Source: an uncultured Ruminococcus sp.
GTDB taxonomy: Bacteria; Bacillota; Clostridia; Oscillospirales; Ruminococcaceae
Reading direction: 5' to 3'
NCBI GenBank assembly: GCA_934474025.1
Contig: CAKSMF010000009.1
Location: 1-52,764, forward strand
DNA: 52,764 nucleotides
Below are positions 32,070-40,635 of this stretch, in pieces. Both the position numbers and the translations under genes were made by a program. Position 1 is the stretch's first letter; each line of letters begins with the position of its first letter. The notes beneath the pieces were generated by a model. It did not search any database. It was given only the letters and a program-made list of their open reading frames with translations, and was not told the DNA's origin.

Positions 32070-34376
32070 GTGAGCAATTCAATAAATCCTGAATTTAAGA
32101 TAAGAGAGGTAGCTGAACGAATTAAAGCCGTTCGTGAGTCACTGGGTCTGACTCCTGAAGAAATGGCTGAAAAAACAGATGTTTCTGTTTATGAGTATCT
32201 CGCATATGAGGGCGGAGCTAAAGATTTCAGCTTCACTTTTATCTATAAATTTTCAAATGCTACCGGCGTTGAAATAACCGACCTTATGGAAGGTGAAAGC
32301 CCTAAAATTTACAGCTACGATATAACAAGAAAGGGAGGCGGTCTTCCTATTGCTCGTCGCAAGGGTATGAGTTATATGCGACTTGCACCGAAATTTAAAA
32401 ATAAAATTGGTGAACCTTTCCTTGTTACAATTCCGTATGTTGATGAACAATTCAGAGTACCTCACCCTCATACACATGAAGGTCAGGAACTTGATATAGT
32501 TATAAGCGGTCAGCTTAAAGTAAGAATTGGTGACCATGAAGAGATTCTTTATGAGGGTGACTCTATTTATTATGACAGTGGCGAACCTCATGACGAATGG
32601 GCAGTAGGAAACAAAGAATGTAAATTCTATGCTGTTGTATTCGGTGTAAATCAGCCACACCATGCTTTACAGAATCTTGAACCGGTAATTCTTCCTGGTG
32701 TTACTAATTTTGACCTTGCACAAATTGAAAATCCTGTTATTGATAAGTTTGTTAAGACTGAAACAGACAAAGACGGTGCTTTAAAGAAAATAAGTTTCAT
32801 GAATGAAGAAACTTTCAACTTCGGTTTTGATATTGTTGATTCTCTTGCTGAAAAATGCCCTGACAAAACAGCACTTATATATGTTTCAAATGATATGCAG
32901 GAAAGAAGATTTACTTTTGCAGAAATAAAAAAGTATTCCAATATGACTGCTAATTACTTCTTATCAAAGGGTATCAAAAAAGGCGATACTGTAATGTTGG
33001 TTCTTAAAAGACATTATCAGTTCTGGTTCTCTATAATTGCACTTCATAAGATTGGTGCAATAGTTATTCCGGCAACAAATCAGCTTGTACAGCACGATTT
33101 CACATACAGATTCAAGGCTGCTGACATTAAAGCAATTGTCTGCACCGGTGAAGGTGATGTTGCACATCAGGTTGACCTCGCTATTGAAGAATGTGGAATG
33201 AACATCAAGAGAATGATTGCTAATGGTAATCGTGAGGGCTGGGATTCATTTGATGATGAAATGTATTCTTTCAGTGATGTTTATGAAAGACCAACAGACC
33301 CCGAAAAACTTTCATGTGGCAGTGAACCTATGCTTATGTTCTTCACTTCCGGAACTACTGGTTATCCTAAAATTGCTATGCATAGCCACAAATACGCTTT
33401 AGGCCATTTTATTACTGCACGTTACTGGCATAATGTTGACCCTAATGGTATTCACTTTACTATTTCCGATACCGGTTGGGGTAAGGCTCTTTGGGGCAAA
33501 CTTTATGGTCAATGGATGAGTGAAACTTGTGTTTTCGTTTATGACTTTGATAGATTTGATGCTAATAAAATTCTTCCGATGTTCAAGAAATACAATATCA
33601 CTACTTTCTGTGCACCTCCTACAATGTATCGTTTCTTTATAAAAGAGGATTTATCAAAATTTGACCTTAGTTCTATAAAGTATGCTACAGTTGCAGGTGA
33701 GGCTCTCAATCCGGAAGTATATAATCAGTTCCTTAAAGCTACTGGCATAAAGCTTATGGAAGGCTTTGGACAGACTGAAACTACTCTTGCTATCGGAAAC
33801 TTTGTTGGAATGACTGCTAAACCAGGTTCAATGGGTAAACCAAGCGTTCTTTATGATATAGATATTGTTGACCCTGACGGAAATCCTGTCAAAACTGGTG
33901 AAACAGGTGAAATAGTTATCAGAATCAATGAAAAAGCTCCTTGCGGTCTTTTCATGGAATACTACAACGACACCGAAAAAACTAAAGAGGTTTGGCATGA
34001 CGGTATGTATCATACTGGTGATACCGCTTGGCGTGATGAAGACGGTTATTTCTGGTATGTTGGCCGTGTCGATGATGTAATTAAATCTTCCGGCTACAGA
34101 ATAGGACCATTTGAAATCGAAAGCGTTATTATGGAACTTCCTTATGTTCTTGAATGCGGTGTAAGTGCTGCTCCCGACCCTGTAAGAGGTCAGGTTGTAA
34201 AGGCTTCTATAGTTCTTACAAAAGGAACTGTCGGCACTGACGAACTTAAAAAAGAAATTCAGAATTATGTAAAGAAACATACAGCACCTTATAAATATCC
34301 AAGAATAGTTGAATTCAGAGATGAACTCCCTAAAACTATCAGCGGTAAAATAAGACGTGTTGAATTAAAAGGTTAA
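32070..34376 (+). CDS. HTH-cupin-acyl-CoA synthetase fusion
   Basis: The 768-residue protein joins three domains. Residues ~12-70 are an XRE-type helix-turn-helix (IKAVRESLGLTPEEMAEKTDVS). Residues ~85-205 are a cupin (HPHTHEGQELDIVISGQLKVRIG and GEPHDEWA, with metal-type His/Glu). Residues ~230-768 are an AMP-forming acyl-CoA synthetase of the medium-chain/acetyl type, with FFTSGTTGYPK, GFGQTETT, the hinge GYRIGPFEIES and the catalytic-lysine motif PKTISGKIRR. HTH-cupin regulators are usually separate, so this may be an enzyme whose effector-binding domain controls it or DNA binding. GTG at 32070 follows AAAGGAG. Confidence 0.92.
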   Translation: MSNSINPEFKIREVAERIKAVRESLGLTPEEMAEKTDVSVYEYLAYEGGAKDFSFTFIYKFSNATGVEITDLMEGESPKIYSYDITRKGGGLPIARRKGMSYMRLAPKFKNKIGEPFLVTIPYVDEQFRVPHPHTHEGQELDIVISGQLKVRIGDHEEILYEGDSIYYDSGEPHDEWAVGNKECKFYAVVFGVNQPHHALQNLEPVILPGVTNFDLAQIENPVIDKFVKTETDKDGALKKISFMNEETFNFGFDIVDSLAEKCPDKTALIYVSNDMQERRFTFAEIKKYSNMTANYFLSKGIKKGDTVMLVLKRHYQFWFSIIALHKIGAIVIPATNQLVQHDFTYRFKAADIKAIVCTGEGDVAHQVDLAIEECGMNIKRMIANGNREGWDSFDDEMYSFSDVYERPTDPEKLSCGSEPMLMFFTSGTTGYPKIAMHSHKYALGHFITARYWHNVDPNGIHFTISDTGWGKALWGKLYGQWMSETCVFVYDFDRFDANKILPMFKKYNITTFCAPPTMYRFFIKEDLSKFDLSSIKYATVAGEALNPEVYNQFLKATGIKLMEGFGQTETTLAIGNFVGMTAKPGSMGKPSVLYDIDIVDPDGNPVKTGETGEIVIRINEKAPCGLFMEYYNDTEKTKEVWHDGMYHTGDTAWRDEDGYFWYVGRVDDVIKSSGYRIGPFEIESVIMELPYVLECGVSAAPDPVRGQVVKASIVLTKGTVGTDELKKEIQNYVKKHTAPYKYPRIVEFRDELPKTISGKIRRVELKG

Positions 34377-34383
34377 ATAATTT

Positions 34384-34427
34384 ATACCGGACAGCATTTA
34401 TAATAACTGTCCGGTATTTTTATTTTT
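34384..34427 (+). terminator. Terminator after the fusion gene
   Basis: ATACCGGACAG (34384-34394) pairs with CTGTCCGGTAT (34407-34417), followed by TTTTATTTTT. Confidence 0.9.
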
Positions 34428-34615
34428 CATGAGATCATATTAATATTTATATAGGATAAATAAGAAATATTATACTGTTTGTAATTATTTTCTTTGTGCA
34501 AAACACTGAATTTGATTGTACACTTTTCACAAATTTACATAAAAACACTTTAATTTTGTAGAAGTATATGTTATTATATAATCAGAGAGAAAAAATATTA
34601 TGTGGAGATGATTTT

Positions 34616-35386
34616 ATGAAAAATAAATTAAATTATACTAAGAGAATAATTTCGTCATTTATTTCAGTTATAATGGTTATGGTTTGCGTAAACTTTCCTA
34701 TGAAAACAATAGGAAGTGAAGAACCAGATTTCAAAGAAATGGCAGACCAGATGATTGTTCTTGTTAATGAAGCAAGAGTTGAAGCCGGTCTTAATCCTGT
34801 CTATGCTGTTCCGTATCTTAATGATATGTCTTATGTTCGTGCAAGAGAATGTATTGTTAATTTCGGTCATCAGCGTGTTGACGGCAGTTCATTTGTTAGT
34901 GTAATTGATGATAATCTTGTTCCTTGGGAAAAAGCTTATGAAAATATTGCCTCCGGTATAGGCACTGTTGAGGGTACTTTTAATCAGTGGAAACAGTCTC
35001 CTAAGCACTGGGAAGCTATTATGAATCCTGAAGTAACACACATGGGAGTTGGCGTTTCCTATGAACCTAACAGTACATACGGCTGGTATTGGGAACAGAT
35101 GTTCATTAAAGTATGGGACGATGTAGAATCAGTTACCGGACAATATTATCCTGACAAGTATAAGGTAGTTCCTAAGTCGGCAGGCGATATAAGCGGTGAT
35201 GGCATTATTGATTCATTCGACTATGTTTTACTTAACAGATACCTTAACAAAGAAATTACACTTAATCCGTTACAGGTTGAAAGTGCTGACGTCCTTAAAG
35301 ACAATGCTATAACTTATTCTGACGCTGCTTGTCTTAAAAAATATATCCTTGGTGAAGTGACTGAACTTCCTATTAAACTTTATTGA
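34616..35386 (+). CDS. Secreted CAP-domain protein with C-terminal dockerin
   Basis: A 256-residue exported protein. Residues 1-33 form a signal peptide with a basic start and a hydrophobic core (IISSFISVIMVMVCV). Residues ~45-180 are a CAP/SCP domain (VNEARVEAGLNPV, RARECIVNFGHQR, AYENIASGIG, HWEAIMNPEVTHMGVGV). Residues ~190-250 are a type I dockerin: GDISGDGIIDSFDYVLLNRYL is a canonical calcium loop, the second loop (DVLKDNAITYSDAACLKKYIL) is weaker. Dockerins plug into cohesins of a cellulosome or cell-surface scaffold. GGAGATG precedes the ATG at 34616. Confidence 0.92.
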   Translation: MKNKLNYTKRIISSFISVIMVMVCVNFPMKTIGSEEPDFKEMADQMIVLVNEARVEAGLNPVYAVPYLNDMSYVRARECIVNFGHQRVDGSSFVSVIDDNLVPWEKAYENIASGIGTVEGTFNQWKQSPKHWEAIMNPEVTHMGVGVSYEPNSTYGWYWEQMFIKVWDDVESVTGQYYPDKYKVVPKSAGDISGDGIIDSFDYVLLNRYLNKEITLNPLQVESADVLKDNAITYSDAACLKKYILGEVTELPIKLY

Positions 35387-35418
35387 TAATGCAATTATTA
35401 GGTGTGTTCATATAAATA

Positions 35419-35455
35419 AAACGACTGTTTTTTTGTAGCAGTCGTTTTTATTTTT
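35419..35455 (+). terminator. Terminator after the CAP-dockerin gene
   Basis: AAACGACTG (35419-35427) pairs with CAGTCGTTT (35439-35447), followed by TTATTTTT. Confidence 0.88.
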
Positions 35456-35494
35456 GTAATAAGTAATCTAATTGAAAATATTTGCAGATTTTAA

Positions 35495-35523
35495 TTGTAA
35501 ATTTTGTACAGCTATGATATAAT
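35495..35523 (+). promoter_or_regulatory. Promoter for rnz
   Basis: TTGTAA (35495-35500), 17 bases, TATAAT (35518-35523), 40 bases before the ATG. Confidence 0.65.
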
Positions 35524-35563
35524 GTATAAGCACAATTTTATGTATTGAAAGGAGACTTTTTAT

Positions 35564-36478
35564 ATGCCAGAAATATGTCTTTTAGGTACAGGTGGTATGC
35601 TTCCTCTTAAAAACAGATTTCTTACAAGTCTGTATGCAGAATATAATGGTAAAGCTATTCTGATAGACTGCGGAGAGGGAACTCAAGTTGCATTTGCACA
35701 GCACGGATTGAAAATGAGCAAAGTTGAAACTATTCTTATCACTCACAGTCATGCTGACCATATAACAGGTTTACCGGGATTGCTTTTGTCTGTCGGAAAC
35801 TGTTCACGTATTCAGCCTTTGGATATATATATTCCGGAGAGTGCCGAGAAAATGATTAATAATCTTATATCAGTATGCGGAGGTCTTCCGTATGAAGTCG
35901 AAATTCATATACTTCCGGACAGAGAAAGCACAGTTTTTACAGCAGATAAAATTAATCCTATGCTTACTGTTTCAACTATACCTCTTGAACATAGTGTCAA
36001 CTGCATAGGATATAAGCTTTCTTTGGCAAGAAAACCTGTTTTTGAACCGTTAAAAGCCAAACAGCTTGGGATTCCGGTAAAGTATTGGAAAAAACTTCAT
36101 AGTGGTTTGCCTGTTGTTCTTGATGACGGACGAAAATTTTTTCAGAAAGATGTTATAAAAGAACAGCGTTCCTCCATAAATATATCTTATATTACAGATA
36201 CTTTGCCTATCGATACAATATCGGATTTTGTAAGGGATTCTGATTTATTCATTTGTGAGGGAATGTATGGAGATATTTCTAAAAAACAATCCATGAATGA
36301 AAAGGGTCATATGCTTATGCAGGACGCTTGCAGAATAGCATCACAAGCAAATGTTAAGAATTTATGGCTTACGCATTACAGTCCGGCTGAAAGCAATCCT
36401 CACGATTATGAAGAAGAACTGAAAAATATATTTGAAAATGTCAATATCTCCGATGATGGTGATAAAATTTCATTATGA
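35564..36478 (+). CDS. rnz: Ribonuclease Z-like metallo-beta-lactamase
   Basis: RNase Z trims the 3' ends of tRNA precursors. The 304-residue protein opens with LLGTGGMLPLKNRF, has the metal motif THSHADHITGLPGL (HxHxDH, about residues 62-75), ITDT followed by a long lid, EGMY, EKGHMLMQDA and the late LTHYSP histidine. The length is normal. It departs from classical RNase Z in some loops, so another phosphodiesterase role is possible. GAAAGGAGA precedes the ATG. Confidence 0.88.
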   Translation: MPEICLLGTGGMLPLKNRFLTSLYAEYNGKAILIDCGEGTQVAFAQHGLKMSKVETILITHSHADHITGLPGLLLSVGNCSRIQPLDIYIPESAEKMINNLISVCGGLPYEVEIHILPDRESTVFTADKINPMLTVSTIPLEHSVNCIGYKLSLARKPVFEPLKAKQLGIPVKYWKKLHSGLPVVLDDGRKFFQKDVIKEQRSSINISYITDTLPIDTISDFVRDSDLFICEGMYGDISKKQSMNEKGHMLMQDACRIASQANVKNLWLTHYSPAESNPHDYEEELKNIFENVNISDDGDKISL

Positions 36479-36594
36479 TATTTTATGTCTTAATTATGGA
36501 CGTGTTATCTTGCACAAAGTAAGGTTAAAATTTTTCTTGTAATTTACAATTGTGTAAAAAAATGTAAAAAAATATTTAAATTCAATATAGATTA

Positions 36595-36838
36595 TTGCAA
36601 TTTGCAAGCGGATATGATATAATATTTGTGGAAGTTTAACAATCTATAAAGTGCAAGCCTGCCAGTGCTTTATACTTTGTTTGCATTATGTCACTGCTTT
36701 ATTTAATTTTTGTAGAATAGTTCTTACTTTTTTATTTGTATATTACTTTTTGTATAAAAGTTGTTGAATATTGATAAAAAATTATTGATTATTTATGTCA
36801 AAAAAACAATTGAAATGTAACTTTCAAAATGTTATAAT
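36595..36838 (+). promoter_or_regulatory. Tandem promoters of the pilus operon
   Basis: P1 is TTGCAA-N17-TATAAT (36595-36623); P2 is TTGAAA-N17-TATAAT with an extended -10 TGT (36810-36838). P1 gives a ~270-base leader containing a hairpin TATAAAG...CTTTATA (36645-36674). After P2, TTAAGG (36847) pairs with CCTTAA (36864) before the GGAGGTGG ribosome site. The remaining part of the 420-base gap, 36479-36594, shows no gene. Confidence 0.7.
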
Positions 36839-36898
36839 TGTTATTATTAAGGTGGCATATTATCCTTAACCTATAATTTATTCTATGGAGGTGGTTCT

Positions 36899-38098
36899 AT
36901 GAAGAGTTTTTCCTATGTCGCACAAGATGCACGTGGCAGACAGCAAAAGGGTACTATTAATGCTGAAAATGAACAAGAATTCCTTGAAAAAGCAAAAGAA
37001 AGAGGTCTGTACGTTAAAGACTTTACGGAAGGCGATTCAACCAACAAAAAATCTATTTACAAGTTCAATACCAAAGAGCTTACATTCTGCTGTCGTCAGC
37101 TGAGTGCTATGCTTACATCTGGTCTTACCCTTGTAAAAGCAATCGACATTCTTAAAAATGAACAGGAAAATGAAAAAGGTAAAGCTATTTGGCAAGACAT
37201 TTATGAAAATGTTCAAAAGGGTGAATCTTTTTCATCAACTCTTGAAATGCATGCAGGCTCATTTCCGGATTTCCTTATTTCAATGGTCGGTGCAGGTGAA
37301 TCCAGTGGTTCACTTGATGTAATTATGACCCGTATGGCAGACCATTACAACAAAGAAGGTAAACTGAAAAATACTGTAAAAAGTGCTATGGTTTATCCTA
37401 TAATACTTCTTGTACTTTGCGTAGTAATTGTTATCTTCCTCTTTGCTTTCATCATGCCTACATTTATTGCAATGTATGAAGACCCTGATGATATGCCCGC
37501 TCTTACTAAAATGATGGCTGGTATTTCTGATGTAATTCAACATAAGTGGTATATACTTATCGCTATTGCAGCACTTCTTTTCTTTGGAATAAGATATGCT
37601 CTTAAAGTTCCAAGTATAAGGTTGAAATTTGACCGCCTTATTATGAAAGGTCCGGGTTTTGGTCCGCTTATTACAAAGATTTATACCGGACGTTTTGCAC
37701 GTACACTTTCATCACTTTATTCAAGTGGTATTCCTATGGTTGAGTGCCTTGAAAGAGCTTCTGCTGTACTTAGCAATTCCTATGTTGATGACAAATTCAT
37801 TGAAGTTGTTGACGAAGTAAAACAAGGTGAAACACTTTCAAATGCTATTACAAGGTCTGAACTTTTTGAAAATATGTTCTGCTCCATTCTTTTCGTTGGT
37901 GAAGAGTCGGGTGCTTTGGACTCAATTCTTGAAAAGACTTCTGACTACTATGAAGAAGAATCTGATGCAGCTGTACAACGTCTTGTAAGTATGGTAGAAC
38001 CTATTCTACTTATTTTCATGGCTATAATTATCGGTCTTGTTGTATGTGGTATCTACCCTGCACTTTATGGTTCATTCGAATCTATCGAAAACGAATAA
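36899..38098 (+). CDS. pilC: Type IV pilus inner-membrane platform protein
   Basis: PilC (GspF family) is the membrane platform on which the pilus is assembled. The 399-residue protein begins with the N-terminal family segment FSYVAQDARGRQQKGTI, then two repeated T2SSF domains: LTFCCRQLSAMLTSGLTLVKAI ... GESSGSLD near 60-145 and FARTLSSLYSSGIPMVECL ... VGEESGALDSIL near 265-345. Three transmembrane helices lie near 165-190, 215-235 and 370-395. GGAGGTGG precedes the ATG. It is the first gene of the pilus operon. Confidence 0.96.
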   Translation: MKSFSYVAQDARGRQQKGTINAENEQEFLEKAKERGLYVKDFTEGDSTNKKSIYKFNTKELTFCCRQLSAMLTSGLTLVKAIDILKNEQENEKGKAIWQDIYENVQKGESFSSTLEMHAGSFPDFLISMVGAGESSGSLDVIMTRMADHYNKEGKLKNTVKSAMVYPIILLVLCVVIVIFLFAFIMPTFIAMYEDPDDMPALTKMMAGISDVIQHKWYILIAIAALLFFGIRYALKVPSIRLKFDRLIMKGPGFGPLITKIYTGRFARTLSSLYSSGIPMVECLERASAVLSNSYVDDKFIEVVDEVKQGETLSNAITRSELFENMFCSILFVGEESGALDSILEKTSDYYEEESDAAVQRLVSMVEPILLIFMAIIIGLVVCGIYPALYGSFESIENE

Positions 38099-38122
38099 TT
38101 CACGGAAAGGTGGAAAAGACAA

Positions 38123-39709
38123 ATGCTTTCATTTGATATTACTGACAGAAATATACGAGTAGTCAAAGGTGCGGAAAGTAGCGGAAAAATTAAAATTAGT
38201 GCTGCTCTTTCCATTGACATTGATGAGGAACTTATAGTTAATGGCCATATTAAGGACGTTCCGAATGTTGCCACTCTTATTAATGGTGCTATTAAGAAAA
38301 ACAGAATGCCTGACAAAGAAGCTATTGTAAGTATTTCCTCAAACCTCACTATCTTTAAGGAACTTGAAGTTCCAAAGGTTAAAATTACTGAAATGCAGAA
38401 AGCTGTAAAACAGCAGATGCTTGCTGAACTCAGTCTTGATGATATTTATAGCGTTTCTTATACCATAGTTGGAGAGGGCGAAAACGATACATATAAAGTA
38501 CTTGCAACCGCTTGCCCTTATGAAATCGTAAACAGCTACAGAGAAATGTTTAAACTTCTGGGTATTTCACTTAAATCTGTTATGATTGGCTGTAACTGTA
38601 TTACAAAGGTTCTTCTTGCTGATACTAAAATTCAATCCAAGATGCCGTTGCTTGCAGTACAGATTGATAACAACTTCATTTCACTTAACCTTTATGAAGC
38701 AAATCAGCTTGCTTTCTCACGTTTTGCGTCAATTGACCCAGCTGACTATGATAATTCTGAAGACTATGTATTTGAGGCAGTAAACGAAAATATCTTCCGT
38801 ATGCTCCAGTTCCAAAGAAGTCGTAATACTGGTGAAACTATTGAAAATATCATTTTCTATGGTGATACTCACGATTATGTAAGACTTACTGATGAACTTG
38901 AAAAACTTGACCTTAATACAAATCTTATTAACGTTCCTCCACAGATTCACGGTCACGAAAATCTTGAATTCTCTCTTTATGCTAACGCTATTGGTGCTAT
39001 GTTCAAGAGAGACAAGGAAAAAGAAAAACTTAATCTTCTTGATTCTGATTTCAGTTCCGCAGTAAGAAACAGGGGCGGAAATGAAAACGCCGGTAATATA
39101 TTTATGCTTGTTGCAGTGGCAGTTTCCGCAGTATTAGTCGGCGGTATATGGGGCGGACTTACAATAAAGGATAATGGCATTCAGGACGATATTCAGGTTT
39201 GTCAGGACTTTATAGACAGTCCTCAGACAGCTTCTAAGATTAATTATCTTACAAGACTTGAAGGAATCAAAGAAAAGGTTGATGCTTACAATGTAAGTAT
39301 GACCAATGCTCATGATGCTTTCTATTCACAGCCTGTTATCAATGGTGACAAGTATGACCTTATTGAATCCATTCTTACAGATACCGCTACAGAACTTGAT
39401 GTTACTGGAATTAAAATTCTTTCTCCTTATGAATACACCGACGGAGTATTGAGTTTTACTGTTCAGTATGATGAAGCTCCATACGCTTATCAGGAACTTC
39501 CTGCATTATTTGTAAGCCGTATCCTTGAAGAAGAAGATTTTGAAAACGTATCATACGGCGGTTATGGTGTATCAGAAATTCAGATATCCAGCGGAGTGGA
39601 CGGTGCTGAACCTGAAACAAAACGTATTACAAAATTTGAACTGCAAGTAAAACTTGCTGGCGAACAGAGTGCTTATCACCCTGTTGAAGAAGAAGAAACA
39701 GCAGAATAA
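38123..39709 (+). CDS. pilM: PilM-PilN fusion protein
   Basis: The 528-residue protein merges two alignment-complex subunits. Residues 1-~295 form the actin-like PilM domain (LSFDITDRNIRVVKG start; AVQIDNNFISLNLYEANQL near 178-197). Then EKLNLLDSDF (301-310) is the N-terminal NLLP-like motif by which PilN normally binds PilM, a single membrane helix spans 326-347, and residues ~350-528 are a PilN-like extracytoplasmic domain. PilM and PilN are usually two polypeptides; here the PilN motif is covalently tied to its partner. It lies between pilC and pilO. Confidence 0.85.
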   Translation: MLSFDITDRNIRVVKGAESSGKIKISAALSIDIDEELIVNGHIKDVPNVATLINGAIKKNRMPDKEAIVSISSNLTIFKELEVPKVKITEMQKAVKQQMLAELSLDDIYSVSYTIVGEGENDTYKVLATACPYEIVNSYREMFKLLGISLKSVMIGCNCITKVLLADTKIQSKMPLLAVQIDNNFISLNLYEANQLAFSRFASIDPADYDNSEDYVFEAVNENIFRMLQFQRSRNTGETIENIIFYGDTHDYVRLTDELEKLDLNTNLINVPPQIHGHENLEFSLYANAIGAMFKRDKEKEKLNLLDSDFSSAVRNRGGNENAGNIFMLVAVAVSAVLVGGIWGGLTIKDNGIQDDIQVCQDFIDSPQTASKINYLTRLEGIKEKVDAYNVSMTNAHDAFYSQPVINGDKYDLIESILTDTATELDVTGIKILSPYEYTDGVLSFTVQYDEAPYAYQELPALFVSRILEEEDFENVSYGGYGVSEIQISSGVDGAEPETKRITKFELQVKLAGEQSAYHPVEEEETAE

Positions 39710-39724
39710 GGAGGCTGATTAACA

Positions 39725-40597
39725 ATGAAACTGAATTATAGAGATAAGATAATTCTTGGCATAGTTCTTGCCGTTATTATCTTAATTGCCGGATTCGTTG
39801 GTCTTATTAAACCTAAGAACGAAGAAATTAAAACCGATGAGGCTACTCTTACTACTAAGCAGGAAGAACAGGCAGACCTTGAAGCAAGAATTGCCAAGAT
39901 TCAACCTCTTAAAGATGATATTGACCAAGTTTATGAAGATACAGCTAAGCTTACATCAGATTTTATTCCGCTTAGTGATATAAACAATACTGATAAGCTT
40001 GACCAGTATATGCAACATTATGCAGAAGAAAGTGGCGTTCGTATTGATAATCTTGAAGTATCTCAGCCTAAAGAGTTTTCTTTGGATTATTACTACACCG
40101 ACCAAACTATACTTGCATCTGATATGGTTAACATGGCAGACCTTAACGGCGATTATGAAAAGGCTCAGAATGACATTCTTGCAGAAAGCACAGCTCTTTC
40201 ACAGAGAAACGTTGAAACAGTTATTCAGACACAGTACGGTATAAGAGTTACTGGTACAAAAGAAGCTCTCTGGAAGTATCTTAAAGCTGTTGAAGAACTT
40301 AAAAAGACTATGATAGTAAATCAGGTAAGTATTTCAGACTATTCATTTGGTGCAGATAGTGCAGAAGAAGCATCTTCACAGACTCCAACCCCTGAAAATA
40401 CTGATGAACAGAATCCTACTGAAAATTCTGAACAGCCTGCTGATGCAAATCAGACTCCAGAAACAAATACTGATACTCCAGCACCTGCTCAGGCTCCGGA
40501 AGTTCTTACTATCGACGATGCAGACACTTCTTCAATACAAATCGTAATAAGTTTATATTCAGTTTATGACATGCCGAAGCCTAATACCGAAGAATAA
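39725..40597 (+). CDS. pilO: PilO-like pilus alignment protein
   Basis: PilO pairs with PilN across the membrane and links the platform to the pilus. The 290-residue protein has a short basic start, one membrane helix (residues 9-28, IILGIVLAVIILIAGFVGLI), a coiled coil (about 33-75), and a ferredoxin-like domain (about 85-215) containing YMQHYAEESGVRIDNLEVS and LWKYLKAVEELKKTMIVNQVS. A Pro/Thr/Glu linker (~225-260) precedes the last strand, which is unusual. It follows pilMN by 15 bases. Confidence 0.9.
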   Translation: MKLNYRDKIILGIVLAVIILIAGFVGLIKPKNEEIKTDEATLTTKQEEQADLEARIAKIQPLKDDIDQVYEDTAKLTSDFIPLSDINNTDKLDQYMQHYAEESGVRIDNLEVSQPKEFSLDYYYTDQTILASDMVNMADLNGDYEKAQNDILAESTALSQRNVETVIQTQYGIRVTGTKEALWKYLKAVEELKKTMIVNQVSISDYSFGADSAEEASSQTPTPENTDEQNPTENSEQPADANQTPETNTDTPAPAQAPEVLTIDDADTSSIQIVISLYSVYDMPKPNTEE

Positions 40598-40635
40598 TAT
40601 TGATATTCGCTGTGTTATTTGAAAGGCGGTAAATT

